Of a stretch of 36,475 bases of DNA, positions 7,527-15,499 are shown one piece after another. Numbering within the stretch: the first letter of the stretch is position 1; every line of letters starts with the position of its first letter. Made by a program: the position numbers and the translations under genes. The stretch is from Streptomyces toyocaensis. GTDB taxonomy: Bacteria > Actinomycetota > Actinomycetes > Streptomycetales > Streptomycetaceae. The DNA lies in NCBI RefSeq assembly GCF_000725125.1, contig NZ_JFCB01000052.1:1-36475 (forward strand), given 5' to 3'. Below the pieces are notes generated by a model. That model ran no database searches and was not told the origin of the DNA. It saw nothing but the letters and a program-made list of their open reading frames with translations.

Positions 7527-10196
7527 TCAATCCGCAGGCGACCCGAGGGCCCGGGCGAGCTGCTGGCGCGAGTGCACGCCGGTCTTCTGCAGGGCCCGCG
7601 CGACATGCTGCTCCACGGTGCGCGGCGAGAGGTGCAGCGTGGCGGCGATCTCCCGGTTGGACATGCCCGCCGCGGCGAGTTGCGCCACCTCCTGCTCCCG
7701 TGGTGAGAGCACGTCTCCGTACCGGGGCCGGCCGGGTGGCCGGCGCTCCGCCGCCGGCTGGTGCAGGCGCAGCTCGGCGCGGGTGCGGGCGGCGTCCCAG
7801 GTCGCGCCGAGGGCGTCGAAGGTCGAGGCGCAGTCGGCGAGGGCGGCGACGGCGCGTCCGCCGTTTCCGCCGATTGAGAGGGCGCAGCGGGCGGCGCCCG
7901 CCGACGTGAGGGCCGCGTGATAGGGCCGGGGCAGCTTCCGGTAGGCGGCGGCGCTCTCCTCGTAGCAGGCGGCGGCCTCCGCCGTCCTCCCCGTGTGCTC
8001 GGCGAGGACGGCGCGGGTCCACGCGAGGGCCGCGTCGGCCGACGGCGCGTCACGCCCCTCCAGGCCCGCGGCGAACTCCTCGGTCATCGCGGCCGCGGTG
8101 GACGTGTCCCCGGACCGCAGGGTCGCCTCGACCGCCCACGGGGCGAGTTCGGCACCCCAGGCCCAGATTCCCTTGGCGCGCAGTCGCCGCCACGCGGCGG
8201 CGGCCGCGTCGGCCGCCTCGGGGACGTCGTCGTGGGCGAGGGCGAGCCTGATCAGAGCCCCGGACGCGGTCGCCGAGATCGGCACCGGGCCGGTGTCCAG
8301 GTCGGCCGCTTCGGGGCCGGTCAGATGGTCGAGGGTGTCGGCCCACTCGCCACGGGCCAGGGCCAGCAGACCGAGGACCATGCGGGCGTCGGAGGCGAGG
8401 TAGGGCATGTCGCCGGACTCCTCGACGAAGGCCCGGCACCGCTCGGTGAGTCCCGGCCAGCGCCCGGTGGCCCAGTCGACGACGAGCGCGCAGCCCCGGC
8501 CGGTCTGCTCGGCGTAGGCGGCGCCGCTGCGCGCGGCCAGCGCGACGCCCTCGGCGAGCAGCGCGCGGGAGGTGTCGTAGTGCCCGAGCCACACGACCGC
8601 GTCCGCCGCGTTGCACAGCCCCCGGGAGGTCTGCTGGCGGCAGCCGACGAGATCACTGTCGCGGGGCAGCCGCTCGATGAGCGGCCAGGCAGCCGGATCG
8701 CCGCCGTTGAGCAGGACACTCACCCGGTTCGCGGCCACGGCCGCCTGGACCACCGGGTCGCCCGACTCCTCGGCCACCGTCACCGCCCGCTCGATCCAGG
8801 CGACGTTCTCGGCGAACGACGCGTCCGGTCCGTACGGCATCGCCAGCGCCGACATCGCCCGGGCCAGCGGGACCGGCTCGCCGCTCAGGTCGTCCACCGC
8901 GCGGGCGAGTTCGTCCCGGCCCTCCATGACCTCGCCCATCTGGTTGCACAGCAGCAACCCGAGGTCCAGGCGGATCTCGCCGCGCACCGCCGGCGCGAGC
9001 CCAGGGTCGGCGACGATGTGCCGGAGGACCGCCAGCGTCTCGTCGGAGCGCAGTCCCACCACCGCGCAGCGGGCCAGCAGCCTGGCCAGCCGGGACCGGG
9101 CCTGCTCGGGAACCGGCCCGGTGGCGAGCGCCGACTCCAGCAGGCTCGCGGCGCGCTGCTGTTCACCGGCGTCCTCGAGCTGCAGGGCCGCCCGCTCGAC
9201 CGCGTGCAGCCAGCCCCGCGCGTCACCGCAGGCGCGGCGGTGGCCGGCCACGCGTTCCCACGGGACAGGCTGGCGTCTGGCGAGCAGGGCCGCGGCCCGC
9301 CGGTGCAGTGCCTCACGGGCCGGGCCGCCCGCCGCGCGGCGGGCGGCCGCCGCGGCGAGCGGTGAGCCGAAGCCGTACCGGCCGTCACCGCGGTCCTCGA
9401 GCACGGCGGCCCGCAGCGCGGCGGACAGGGCGTCGTCACCCGCCCATCCGGGCAGCCCGGCCACGACGGCGAGGTCGCGGGACGTGGCGGGCTCGTCCAG
9501 CACGGCGGCGGCGAAGACGATCGGCCGGTGCTCCTCCGGCACGGCGGCCGTACGCCGCAGGACGAGGGCGTCGAGCCGGGGAGGTACGTCGAGCCGGCCG
9601 AGTTCCGGGGCGAGCGGCCGCCCGGCGGCGGGAAGGGCGGCCAGCAGGTCGAGCAGATCCGCGACCGTCTGGGCGACCCCGCCGGAAGCGCGGTGCAGGG
9701 CGGCGGCCAGCCCCGGCGTGCAGCGGTCCGCTCCCAGCACCGAGACCGCCGCCCGCTGCACCTCGGTCAGGTCGAGCGGCCCCAGAACATGCCGTACGAC
9801 GGTGAGGGCGGCCGGGAAGTCGGTGTCGGGCCCGAGGACCAGCCCCGGTGCGGGGAGCTCCTCGGGGCGGTAGCTCAGCACGCACGCGAAGTGGGCGGGC
9901 GGGTCGGCGAGCAGAGCGCGCAGCCGGGCGGTGTCGTCGGCCGGCGCCCGGTGCACGTCCTCGACGACGAGCAGTTCCGGTCCGGCGCCGGCCGGCGGCT
10001 CACCGGGTGCCGTCCGGCGAGCCGAGCCTGCCACCGCCGCCGAGAGCCGGTCCACCAGACGGCTCTTGCCGGTGCCCGCCGCGCCCTCGACCAGCAGCAG
10101 CACCGGCCGGCCGGCTCCCCGGGGGTCGAGCGCCGACGCGAGTCGTCCGCGCAGCGCCGTCTCGGCTTCGTCCCCCGTCCCAGCGCCGTCCGGCAT
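7527..10196 (-). CDS. LAL-type LuxR regulator with N-terminal ATPase
   Basis: An 889-residue large ATP-binding LuxR regulator. The N-terminal STAND-type ATPase has Walker A EGAAGTGKS (about 37-45) and a Walker B-like LLVVEDVH (about 74-81). A long helical middle rich in Ala/Leu repeats resembles TPR/MalT-type sensor helices. The C-terminal LuxR helix-turn-helix (about residues 820-880) contains LSPREQEVAQLAAAGMSNREIAATLHLSPRTVEQHVARALQKTGV. Such proteins activate target operons when ATP and a ligand are bound, and many control antibiotic or sugar genes. No biosynthetic cluster is visible here, so its target is unknown; the divergent RsbW-like gene 176 bases away is the nearest candidate. The start is ATG at 10196. 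Confidence 0.93.
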   Translation of the reverse strand: MPDGAGTGDEAETALRGRLASALDPRGAGRPVLLLVEGAAGTGKSRLVDRLSAAVAGSARRTAPGEPPAGAGPELLVVEDVHRAPADDTARLRALLADPPAHFACVLSYRPEELPAPGLVLGPDTDFPAALTVVRHVLGPLDLTEVQRAAVSVLGADRCTPGLAAALHRASGGVAQTVADLLDLLAALPAAGRPLAPELGRLDVPPRLDALVLRRTAAVPEEHRPIVFAAAVLDEPATSRDLAVVAGLPGWAGDDALSAALRAAVLEDRGDGRYGFGSPLAAAAARRAAGGPAREALHRRAAALLARRQPVPWERVAGHRRACGDARGWLHAVERAALQLEDAGEQQRAASLLESALATGPVPEQARSRLARLLARCAVVGLRSDETLAVLRHIVADPGLAPAVRGEIRLDLGLLLCNQMGEVMEGRDELARAVDDLSGEPVPLARAMSALAMPYGPDASFAENVAWIERAVTVAEESGDPVVQAAVAANRVSVLLNGGDPAAWPLIERLPRDSDLVGCRQQTSRGLCNAADAVVWLGHYDTSRALLAEGVALAARSGAAYAEQTGRGCALVVDWATGRWPGLTERCRAFVEESGDMPYLASDARMVLGLLALARGEWADTLDHLTGPEAADLDTGPVPISATASGALIRLALAHDDVPEAADAAAAAWRRLRAKGIWAWGAELAPWAVEATLRSGDTSTAAAMTEEFAAGLEGRDAPSADAALAWTRAVLAEHTGRTAEAAACYEESAAAYRKLPRPYHAALTSAGAARCALSIGGNGGRAVAALADCASTFDALGATWDAARTRAELRLHQPAAERRPPGRPRYGDVLSPREQEVAQLAAAGMSNREIAATLHLSPRTVEQHVARALQKTGVHSRQQLARALGSPAD

Positions 10197-10372
10197 GGTT
10201 CGTCACCCCGTTCCACGCGTGTCCTCGGTTGTTTGCGTATCCGTACTCAGTCTGCCCTGATTGCCGGGCACCGCGGACGACGGGCAGCGTGGAGCACGTA
10301 AGGTCCCGCGGTCCCGGGTGGACCGGTGGGCCCCGCCGCCGACCAGGTCGGCTGCGCAGCTAGGAGTCCGGC

Positions 10373-10861
10373 GTGACAAGAGTGACTGATCCGAGCCCGG
10401 TCGGGGCGGCCTTCGGGGCGGTCGGGCCGACGGGAGGCGAACGGCCCCAGGAGACGGTGTCGCCGCGCACCGGTGGCTTCCTCGTCGCCGCCGTCCTTCC
10501 GGCCTGTCCGCGATCCGTGCCGCGGCTGCGGCGGCTGGCACGGGCGGTGGTCCGCAGCCACCGGCTGTCCGAAGCGGCGGAGGAGGCCCTCACGGTGATC
10601 GTGAGCGAACTGGGCACCAACGCCGTCCTGCACAGCGGCAGCCCCGACCTCGAGGTGATGTTCGAGGTCGACGACACCTCCCTGACCGTGGGGGTGCGCG
10701 ACGGCGGGCGCTGGCGGCAGCGCCCCGCGCCCCGCTGCGAGCCGGCCGACATGGACGCCCCCTTCGGCCGCGGACTCGCGCTGGTCGACGCCTACTCCGT
10801 GGACACCTCGGTGCGGTGTTCCGCCGAGGGCACCCTGGTGCGCGCCGTGATCGCCCTGTGA
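10373..10861 (+). CDS. RsbW-like ATP-binding protein (anti-sigma/serine kinase type)
   Basis: A 162-residue GHKL-type ATPase of the HATPase_c_2 group. The N-box ELGTNAVLHSG (about 79-89), the G1 region VGVRDGGRW (about 107-115) and the G2 box FGRGLALVDAYS (about 131-142) are all visible. Streptomyces has dozens of these small kinases; characterised ones (RsbW, SpoIIAB) bind sigma factors and phosphorylate anti-anti-sigma proteins. No sigma or STAS-domain gene is adjacent, so its partner is not encoded here. The start is GTG at 10373 with AGGAG 6 bases upstream. It diverges from the LAL regulator and is followed, convergently, by the universal stress protein. Confidence 0.9.
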   Translation: MTRVTDPSPVGAAFGAVGPTGGERPQETVSPRTGGFLVAAVLPACPRSVPRLRRLARAVVRSHRLSEAAEEALTVIVSELGTNAVLHSGSPDLEVMFEVDDTSLTVGVRDGGRWRQRPAPRCEPADMDAPFGRGLALVDAYSVDTSVRCSAEGTLVRAVIAL

Positions 10862-10933
10862 GCCCGCCACGCCCGGCGTGCGCGACGCCGAGGGGGTGAG
10901 GGCCGTGCGCGGCACGGGACCCGGCAGGCTGCC

Positions 10934-11776
10934 TCAGCCGCCGCCCTCCGCGCGGACGACGGTGACCGGGCAGTCGGCGTGGTACAGCAGCGCCTGGCTG
11001 ACCGAGCCGAGCAGCATCCCCGTGAAGCCGCCGTGCCCGCGCGCCCCGGTCACCACCAGCTGTGCCTCACGCGCCGCGTCCAGCAGCGCGTGACGTACCC
11101 GGGCCCGCTCCACGCGGAACTCCACGGCGACCTCCGGACGGGCGGCCCGCCACGGTGCCACCGCCTCCTCCGTCAGCCGCCGGTGCCGCTCCTCGAGCCG
11201 GTCGAGATCCACCACCACGCCCAGCGGGTCGGCCGGACCCTCGTACGGCGTCGGCTCGCTCCAGGTGTTCCACACGTGCATCGCGACGAGCGGAGCCCCG
11301 CGCAGCGCGGCCTCGGCGAACGCGAAGGACGCCGCCGCGTTCCCGGCCGGAGAGCCGTCCACCGCCAGCAGGACCGGGCCCCGCGGATCCTCCCGGCCCC
11401 GGACCACCATCAGCGGGCCGTGCCCGTGCGCGGCGAGCTGGACGACCGTCGAGCCCAGCAACAGCCCACCGAACCCGGTACGGCCCCGCTCGCCGACCAC
11501 CGTCAGCACCGCGTGCGCGGACTCGCTCCGCAGCACCGTCAGCGTCTCACCGGACGCCACGGTCCGGGCGATCTCCAGCCCCGGAGACCGGTCACGGGCG
11601 CGCTGCTCGGCCTGCGCCAGCACCCCCTGGACCATCGGATCCAGGTCGGTGGGGCGGCTGAAGGCGTGCACGATCCGAAGCCGTCCACCGCGCAGCCGCG
11701 CCTCCCACGCCGCGACGTCGACCGCGGCGAGACTGGACGGCGAGCCGTCCACTCCGACGATCACCGTGTCGTCCAC
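10934..11776 (-). CDS. Universal stress protein, tandem UspA domains
   Basis: A 280-residue protein with two UspA domains. Each begins with a strand plus Asp motif (VIVGVDGSPSS near residue 5; VLLAVDGSPAG near 136) and ends with the ATP-binding loop pattern G-x2-G-x9-S (GERGRTGFGGLLLGSTV and GARGHGGFTGMLLGSVS). That places it in the ATP-binding class. The start is GTG at 11776 with GGGAG 6 bases upstream. It is divergent from the CPA2 antiporter regulator and antiporter, separated by a 313-base region. Proteins of this class are often induced by hypoxia or stationary phase; the specific role is unknown. Confidence 0.94.
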   Translation of the reverse strand: MDDTVIVGVDGSPSSLAAVDVAAWEARLRGGRLRIVHAFSRPTDLDPMVQGVLAQAEQRARDRSPGLEIARTVASGETLTVLRSESAHAVLTVVGERGRTGFGGLLLGSTVVQLAAHGHGPLMVVRGREDPRGPVLLAVDGSPAGNAAASFAFAEAALRGAPLVAMHVWNTWSEPTPYEGPADPLGVVVDLDRLEERHRRLTEEAVAPWRAARPEVAVEFRVERARVRHALLDAAREAQLVVTGARGHGGFTGMLLGSVSQALLYHADCPVTVVRAEGGG

Positions 11777-12089
11777 AGCACACTCCCGTCCCCGGCTCCA
11801 CGCTTCCGTCCCCGGAGACGACTCCGAGTACCCATGGCGGACGGCACGTACCCGCCCTCACCCCGCCCCCGTTCGTGGGAAGTGCTCCCCGCCCGGCGGC
11901 GACACGGTGTCCCCCGGGCATCCTCCTGCTTGCTCCGGAGCCCCGTCCCTCCGTGACAACACCCATGTTCCGGCCGATCGGCGGGATGGCACCATTACCC
12001 CCGTGGGGGTGGATCACCGTGCCGTGCGACGGCCGGTCAGGCACCCCGTCTCGGACGACCTACGGAAAGAATCGGGAAGGGGACGGGCT
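11777..12089. other. Intergenic region between USP and antiporter operon (no gene seen)
   Basis: This 313-base divergent region has no ORF with convincing codon bias. It must hold the promoters of the universal stress protein gene (leftward) and of the antiporter operon (rightward). I could not pick a clear -35/-10 pair or a riboswitch-like fold by eye. Confidence 0.5.
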
Positions 12090-12575
12090 GTGCCTGCTCC
12101 ACGGATGAGCGCGACGCCGCTGCCGGGCATCGGCGTGAAATACGACCTCACCACGCGTGAGCACGAGCACCTGTCCGTGATCGCGCACCGCGACGGTGCC
12201 CGCACGGTCAACGTCTACCGTTCCGACGACCCGGACGCCTGCGCCCGGTCCCTGCGTCTGACGGTCGCCGAGTCGGCCGCGCTCATCGACGCGCTGATGC
12301 CCGCCCACCACAGTCCCAACCTGCTGCACACCACCGACCTGGGGCTGGTCGCCGAGCGCATCGAACTGTCCTCCGTGTCCCACTGGAACGGCCGGCTGCT
12401 GGGGGAGACCCGCATGCGCACCGACACCGGTGCGTCCATCGTGGCGGTGCTGCGCCGTGCGGAGGCCATCCCGTCCCCCGCGCCGGACTTCCGGCTGGCC
12501 GGCGGGGACACCCTGATCGTGATCGGCACCCGCGAGGGCATCGAGGCCGCCGCCGAGATCCTCGGGCGGGAGTGA
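12090..12575 (+). CDS. RCK_C-type regulatory subunit of cation:proton antiporter (KhtT-like)
   Basis: A 161-residue soluble protein. The C-terminal ~75 residues (from DLGLVAERIELSSVSHWNGRL to TLIVIGTREGIEAAAEILG) form an RCK_C (TrkA-C) domain. The N-terminal part, beginning PLPGIGVKYDL, matches the regulatory subunits of bacterial K+/H+ antiporters. In KhtTU-type systems the RCK_C subunit gates the CPA2 antiporter in response to pH or nucleotides, and RCK_C domains are known c-di-AMP receptors; ligand binding here is inference. I chose GTG at 12090 because GGAAGGGG lies about 7 bases upstream; the ATG at 12105 has no ribosome site. The stop is 4 bases before the antiporter start. Confidence 0.88.
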   Translation: MPAPRMSATPLPGIGVKYDLTTREHEHLSVIAHRDGARTVNVYRSDDPDACARSLRLTVAESAALIDALMPAHHSPNLLHTTDLGLVAERIELSSVSHWNGRLLGETRMRTDTGASIVAVLRRAEAIPSPAPDFRLAGGDTLIVIGTREGIEAAAEILGRE

Positions 12576-12579
12576 GCGC

Positions 12580-13818
12580 GTGCACTCTTCCGCGATCTTC
12601 CTGATCGAGTTCGGCGCGATCATCCTCGGTCTCGGTCTGCTGGGACGTCTCGCCGGACGCCTTCAGTTCTCCCCCATCCCCCTCTATCTGCTGGCCGGTC
12701 TCGCGTTCGGCGAGGGCGGGCTGCTGCCGCTCGGCGCGAGCGAGGAGTTCGTCGCGATCGGCGCCGAGATCGGCGTGATCCTGCTGCTGCTGATGCTCGG
12801 CCTGGAGTACACGGCCAGCGACCTCGTCTCCAACCTCAAGACCCAGTACCCGGCCGGTCTCGTGGACATGGCGCTGAACGCCCTGCCCGGCGCCGCCCTG
12901 GCCCTGCTCCTCGGCTGGGGCCCGGTCGCCGCGGTGGTCCTGGCCGGTGTCACCTGGATCTCCTCCTCCGGCGTCATCGCCAAGGTCCTCGGGGATCTCG
13001 GACGGCTCGGCAACCGGGAGACCCCCGTCATCCTCAGCATCCTGGTGCTCGAGGACCTGGCCATGGCCGTCTACCTGCCGATCATCACCGCCCTGCTGGC
13101 CGGCGTCAGTCTCGCCACGGGCAGTGTCACCCTGGCCATCGCGCTGGGCGTCGCCGGGCTCGTGCTGTTCGTCGCCGTCCGCTACGGCCGGGTGATCTCC
13201 CGCTTCGTCTCCAGCGACGACCCGGAGAAGCTGCTGCTGGTCGTGCTGGGGCTCACCCTGCTGGTCGCGGGACTGGCCCAGCAGCTGCAGGTGTCGGCGG
13301 CCGTGGGCGCGTTCCTGGTGGGCATCGCCCTGTCCGGGGAGGTCGCCGAGGGCGCGCACAACCTGCTGGCGCCGCTGCGGGACCTGTTCGCCGCGGTGTT
13401 CTTCGTCTTCTTCGGCCTGCACACCGACCCGCAGTCCATCCCGCCGGTGATCCTGCCCGCCTTCGCGCTCGCCGTCGTCACCGCGCTGACGAAGATCGCC
13501 ACCGGGTACTGGGCGGCCCGCCGGGCCGGGATCTCCCCCAAGGGCCGCTGGCGCGCGGGCGGCACGCTCGTCGCCCGCGGCGAGTTCTCCATCGTCATCG
13601 CCGGTCTCGCGGTCACCGCCGGCATCGAACCGGACCTCGGCCCGCTGGCCACGGCGTACGTCCTGGTCCTGGTCGTCCTCGGCCCCCTCACGGCGCGCTA
13701 CACCGAGCCGATCGCCCTGTGGCTGGATTCCCGTCGTACGCCGGCGCCCGACGCCGTGCCCGCACAGGGCGCGACGCCGGCCGCGGAGACGCTGGAACCG
13801 GTGGAGGACAGGGACTAG
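12580..13818 (+). CDS. CPA2-family cation:proton antiporter (KefB/KhtU-like)
   Basis: A 412-residue polytopic membrane protein with about 11-12 hydrophobic helices filling nearly the whole length and a short hydrophilic tail. Family features include the start FGAIILGLGLLGRLAGRLQFSPIPLYLLAGLAFG, the LLLLMLGLEY helix, the VTWISSSGVIAKVL segment with the re-entrant S/T-rich region, and FFVFFGLHTDP near helix 10. It lacks the fused TrkA-N domain of KefB/C; regulation is presumably provided by the separate RCK_C subunit encoded just upstream. The GTG start lies 4 bases after that stop, and its GGGAG ribosome site overlaps the end of the upstream gene. Likely K+ or Na+ efflux in exchange for H+. 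Confidence 0.92.
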   Translation: MHSSAIFLIEFGAIILGLGLLGRLAGRLQFSPIPLYLLAGLAFGEGGLLPLGASEEFVAIGAEIGVILLLLMLGLEYTASDLVSNLKTQYPAGLVDMALNALPGAALALLLGWGPVAAVVLAGVTWISSSGVIAKVLGDLGRLGNRETPVILSILVLEDLAMAVYLPIITALLAGVSLATGSVTLAIALGVAGLVLFVAVRYGRVISRFVSSDDPEKLLLVVLGLTLLVAGLAQQLQVSAAVGAFLVGIALSGEVAEGAHNLLAPLRDLFAAVFFVFFGLHTDPQSIPPVILPAFALAVVTALTKIATGYWAARRAGISPKGRWRAGGTLVARGEFSIVIAGLAVTAGIEPDLGPLATAYVLVLVVLGPLTARYTEPIALWLDSRRTPAPDAVPAQGATPAAETLEPVEDRD

Positions 13819-13824
13819 GAGGGG

Positions 13825-13861
13825 CTGAAGATCTTGCCGGGAGACCGGCCAAGATCTTCAG
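13825..13861. terminator. Terminator hairpin after antiporter operon
   Basis: A 12-bp perfect stem (13825-13836 with 13850-13861, arms CTGAAGATCTTG and CAAGATCTTCAG) is extended by an inner CCGG/CCGG pair around a GAGA loop. It begins 6 bases after the antiporter stop codon. The stop codon of the leftward clamp-like remnant (13858-13860) falls inside the right arm, so the hairpin may serve both directions. Confidence 0.85.
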
Positions 13862-14070
13862 TGCCCTCCTGGCCAGTTCTCCAGCCGCACCGGCATCAGC
13901 AGGGAGAACGTGTGCGGGTCGTCCGGCCGTCGGATCGCGAGGGGCGCGGTGGGCGTGCCGAACTCGAGGACCAGCCGGTCGCCTGCCCCCGCCGCGACCG
14001 CGTCCAGCAGGAACGCGCGGTCGACGGCGACGAGATCCGGGCCGTCGGGTCCCACCCCGGGCACGGTCGG
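13858..14070 (-). pseudogene. C-terminal remnant of DNA polymerase III beta-clamp-like protein
   Basis: Reading leftward from about 14070, one frame gives about 70 residues ending in TGA at 13858. It contains DLVAVDRAFLLDAVAAGAGDRLVLEFGT, then PLAIRRPDDPHTFSLLMPVRL. This resembles the last strands of a sliding-clamp C-terminal domain, including the terminal 'LLMPVRL' that follows the clamp's ligand-binding region. Upstream of about 14070 the frame loses coding character and no good start is visible. Actinomycetes have MerR-type regulators fused to a beta-clamp-like domain, which is a possible source. I interpret this as a 5'-truncated remnant; a very short real gene is less likely. Confidence 0.5.
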
Positions 14071-14270
14071 CTGCGCCGCTGCCGGCGCGTGCGGCCATGC
14101 TGATGGATGTTTCCACCCACCGGAAGGGGTGGCGCGGGCCGGCGTTCTCGCCGCGGCCGAGGCCGGCGGCGCCCGCCCGGCCGGCCGACGACGACACCCC
14201 CGGACCGGGAGAACCGGCCGGGGGTGGGCGAACGCGGTACGCCCGGGTGACCCGGGCCCCGCGCGTCGTG
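14071..14270. other. Non-coding stretch with hairpins between clamp remnant and DUF5997 gene
   Basis: No gene is seen. The stretch holds the DUF5997 terminator (14197-14226) and a second small hairpin of GCCCGGG and CCCGGGC arms around TGA at 14242-14258. Confidence 0.5.
14197..14226 (-). terminator. Probable terminator of DUF5997 gene
   Basis: An 8-bp outer stem (ACCCCCGG, 14197-14204, with CCGGGGGT, 14219-14226) and a 4-bp inner CCGG stem close a GAGAA-containing loop. It lies 45 bases past the stop codon of the leftward gene. Confidence 0.65.
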
Positions 14271-14663
14271 TCAGCCGCCGCTCCGCGCCCGCTCCTCGTT
14301 CCGCTTCTTGATGCGTGCCGCCTCCTTGCGGACCTCGGCCTGGGTGGCGCGCTCCCGCTCCAGCCACTCGGGGCGCTCCTGCTTCAGCGTCTCGATCTGC
14401 TCGGTGGTGAGGGCCTCGGTGACCCCGCCGCGCGCGAGACCGGCGATGGACACGCCGAGCTTCGCCGCGACCACCGGCCGGGGATGGGGTCCGTCACGCC
14501 GAAGGTCCCGCAGCCACTGCGGCGGATCCGTCTGGAGCGCGTCGAGTTCGGCGCGGGAGACGACACCCTCCCGGAAGTCGGCGGGGGTGGCGTCGAGGTA
14601 CACACCCAGCTTCTTCGCCGCGGTCGCGGGCTTCATCGTCTGGGTGCTCTGGTGCTGCGTCAT
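14271..14663 (-). CDS. DUF5997-family protein
   Basis: A 130-residue, very hydrophilic protein. After a short Gln/Thr-rich start it carries two related helical units of about 43 residues. Unit 1 runs AAKKLGVYLDATPADF...SRAELDALQTDPPQWLRDLR; unit 2 runs AAKLGVSIAGLARGGV...TTEQIETLKQERPEWLERER. The C-terminus is Lys/Arg/Glu-rich (EVRKEAARIKKRNEERARSGG). Function is not established. The KLGV-helix layout is reminiscent of small DNA-binding units, but that is inference. It is divergent, 58 bases apart, from a LysR effector-domain protein lacking its own helix-turn-helix, a pairing I recall as conserved in actinomycetes. The ATG at 14663 has a -10-like GATACC 9 bases upstream, suggesting a short or absent leader. 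Confidence 0.85.
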   Translation of the reverse strand: MTQHQSTQTMKPATAAKKLGVYLDATPADFREGVVSRAELDALQTDPPQWLRDLRRDGPHPRPVVAAKLGVSIAGLARGGVTEALTTEQIETLKQERPEWLERERATQAEVRKEAARIKKRNEERARSGG

Positions 14664-14721
14664 GGCGTCCAGGGTATCGAGCGTGTGCGCGACCGCCGAC
14701 CACGGCCGGTAACCTGGCGGG

Positions 14722-15483
14722 GTGACAGCCTCGGAAGTGTCCCCCTCGTTCCGGCTCGTGTACGTACCCGGGGTGATGCCCGACAAATGGGTGCGCGTCT
14801 GGAGCGAGCGGCTGCCCGACGTCCCGCTGGCCCTCACCCAGGTGCCCGCCGCGGCGGCGCAGGGACTGCTGCTGGGCGGGGAGGCCGACGCCGGCCTCGT
14901 CCGGCTGCCCGTCGACCGCACGGTCCTCAGCGCCATCCCCCTCTACACCGAGCAGACGGTCGTCGTCGTGCCGAAGGACCACCTCGCCACCGCGGCCGAC
15001 ACGGTGTCACCCGAGGACCTGGCCGACGACATCGTGCTGCACCCCCTCGACGACGTCCTCGCCTGGGAGGAGCTGCCCGGACGGCCCGCCCTGGAACGTC
15101 CCGCCACCACCGCCGACGCGGTCGAACTCGTCGCGGCCGGGATCGGCGTGCTCGTCGTCCCGCTCTCGCTCGCCCGGCTGCACCACCGCAAGGACCTCAC
15201 CCACCGGCCGCTCGAGGACGCTCCCGAGTCGAGCGTCGCGCTGGCCTGGCCCGAGGCGGCGACCACGGATCAGGTGGAGGACTTCATCGGGATCGTCCGC
15301 GGCCGGACCGTCAACAGCACCCGCGGCCGCGCCCGGCCGGAGCAGGAGAAGAAGCGCGAGCGCGAGCGCGCCGACACGGGCGGCGCCCGGCGCCGGCAGC
15401 CGGCCGGCGGCCGGGGCCGCCGCTCGGGCACCGGCGGCACGACGAAGAACCCGCGGCGGGGCAGGCCCCGCCGCGGGTCGTGA
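14722..15483 (+). CDS. LysR-type substrate-binding domain protein lacking HTH
   Basis: A 253-residue protein that starts directly in the LysR effector fold: SFRLVYVPGVMPDKWVRVWSERLPDV corresponds to the beginning of the periplasmic-binding-like domain. Later motifs (GLLLGGEADAGLVRLP, PLYTEQTVVVVPKDHLA, ADAVELVAAGIGVLVVPLSLAR) follow the usual order. There is no N-terminal winged helix-turn-helix. The last ~50 residues are a basic, low-complexity tail (EKKRERERADTGG, RRSGTGGTTKNPRRGRPRRGS) that could bind nucleic acid. The GTG at 14722 has TAACCT about 6 bases upstream, so the mRNA is probably leaderless. It is divergent from DUF5997. A terminator-like hairpin lies inside the end of the gene. 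Confidence 0.88.
   Translation: MTASEVSPSFRLVYVPGVMPDKWVRVWSERLPDVPLALTQVPAAAAQGLLLGGEADAGLVRLPVDRTVLSAIPLYTEQTVVVVPKDHLATAADTVSPEDLADDIVLHPLDDVLAWEELPGRPALERPATTADAVELVAAGIGVLVVPLSLARLHHRKDLTHRPLEDAPESSVALAWPEAATTDQVEDFIGIVRGRTVNSTRGRARPEQEKKRERERADTGGARRRQPAGGRGRRSGTGGTTKNPRRGRPRRGS
15450..15477 (+). terminator. Terminator-like hairpin inside the 3' end of the LysR-domain gene
   Basis: A perfect 12-bp stem (CCCGCGGCGGGG, 15450-15461, with CCCCGCCGCGGG, 15466-15477) around loop CAGG ends 4 bases before the stop codon at 15481. It therefore encodes part of the basic tail (NPRRGRPRR). It may end transcription of this gene and of the convergent DUF4142 gene. Confidence 0.65.
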
Positions 15484-15499
15484 CCGTAGGGGTTCGCCG

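Noticed and set aside
7917..9365. 482-codon rightward frame inside the LAL regulator
   Set aside because: No start site, no motif and Arg/Gly-rich; antisense shadow of the regulator gene.
7527..10861. Secondary-metabolite cluster suggested by the LAL regulator and nearby exporters
   Set aside because: No PKS, NRPS, terpene, RiPP or tailoring core enzyme occurs anywhere in the window.
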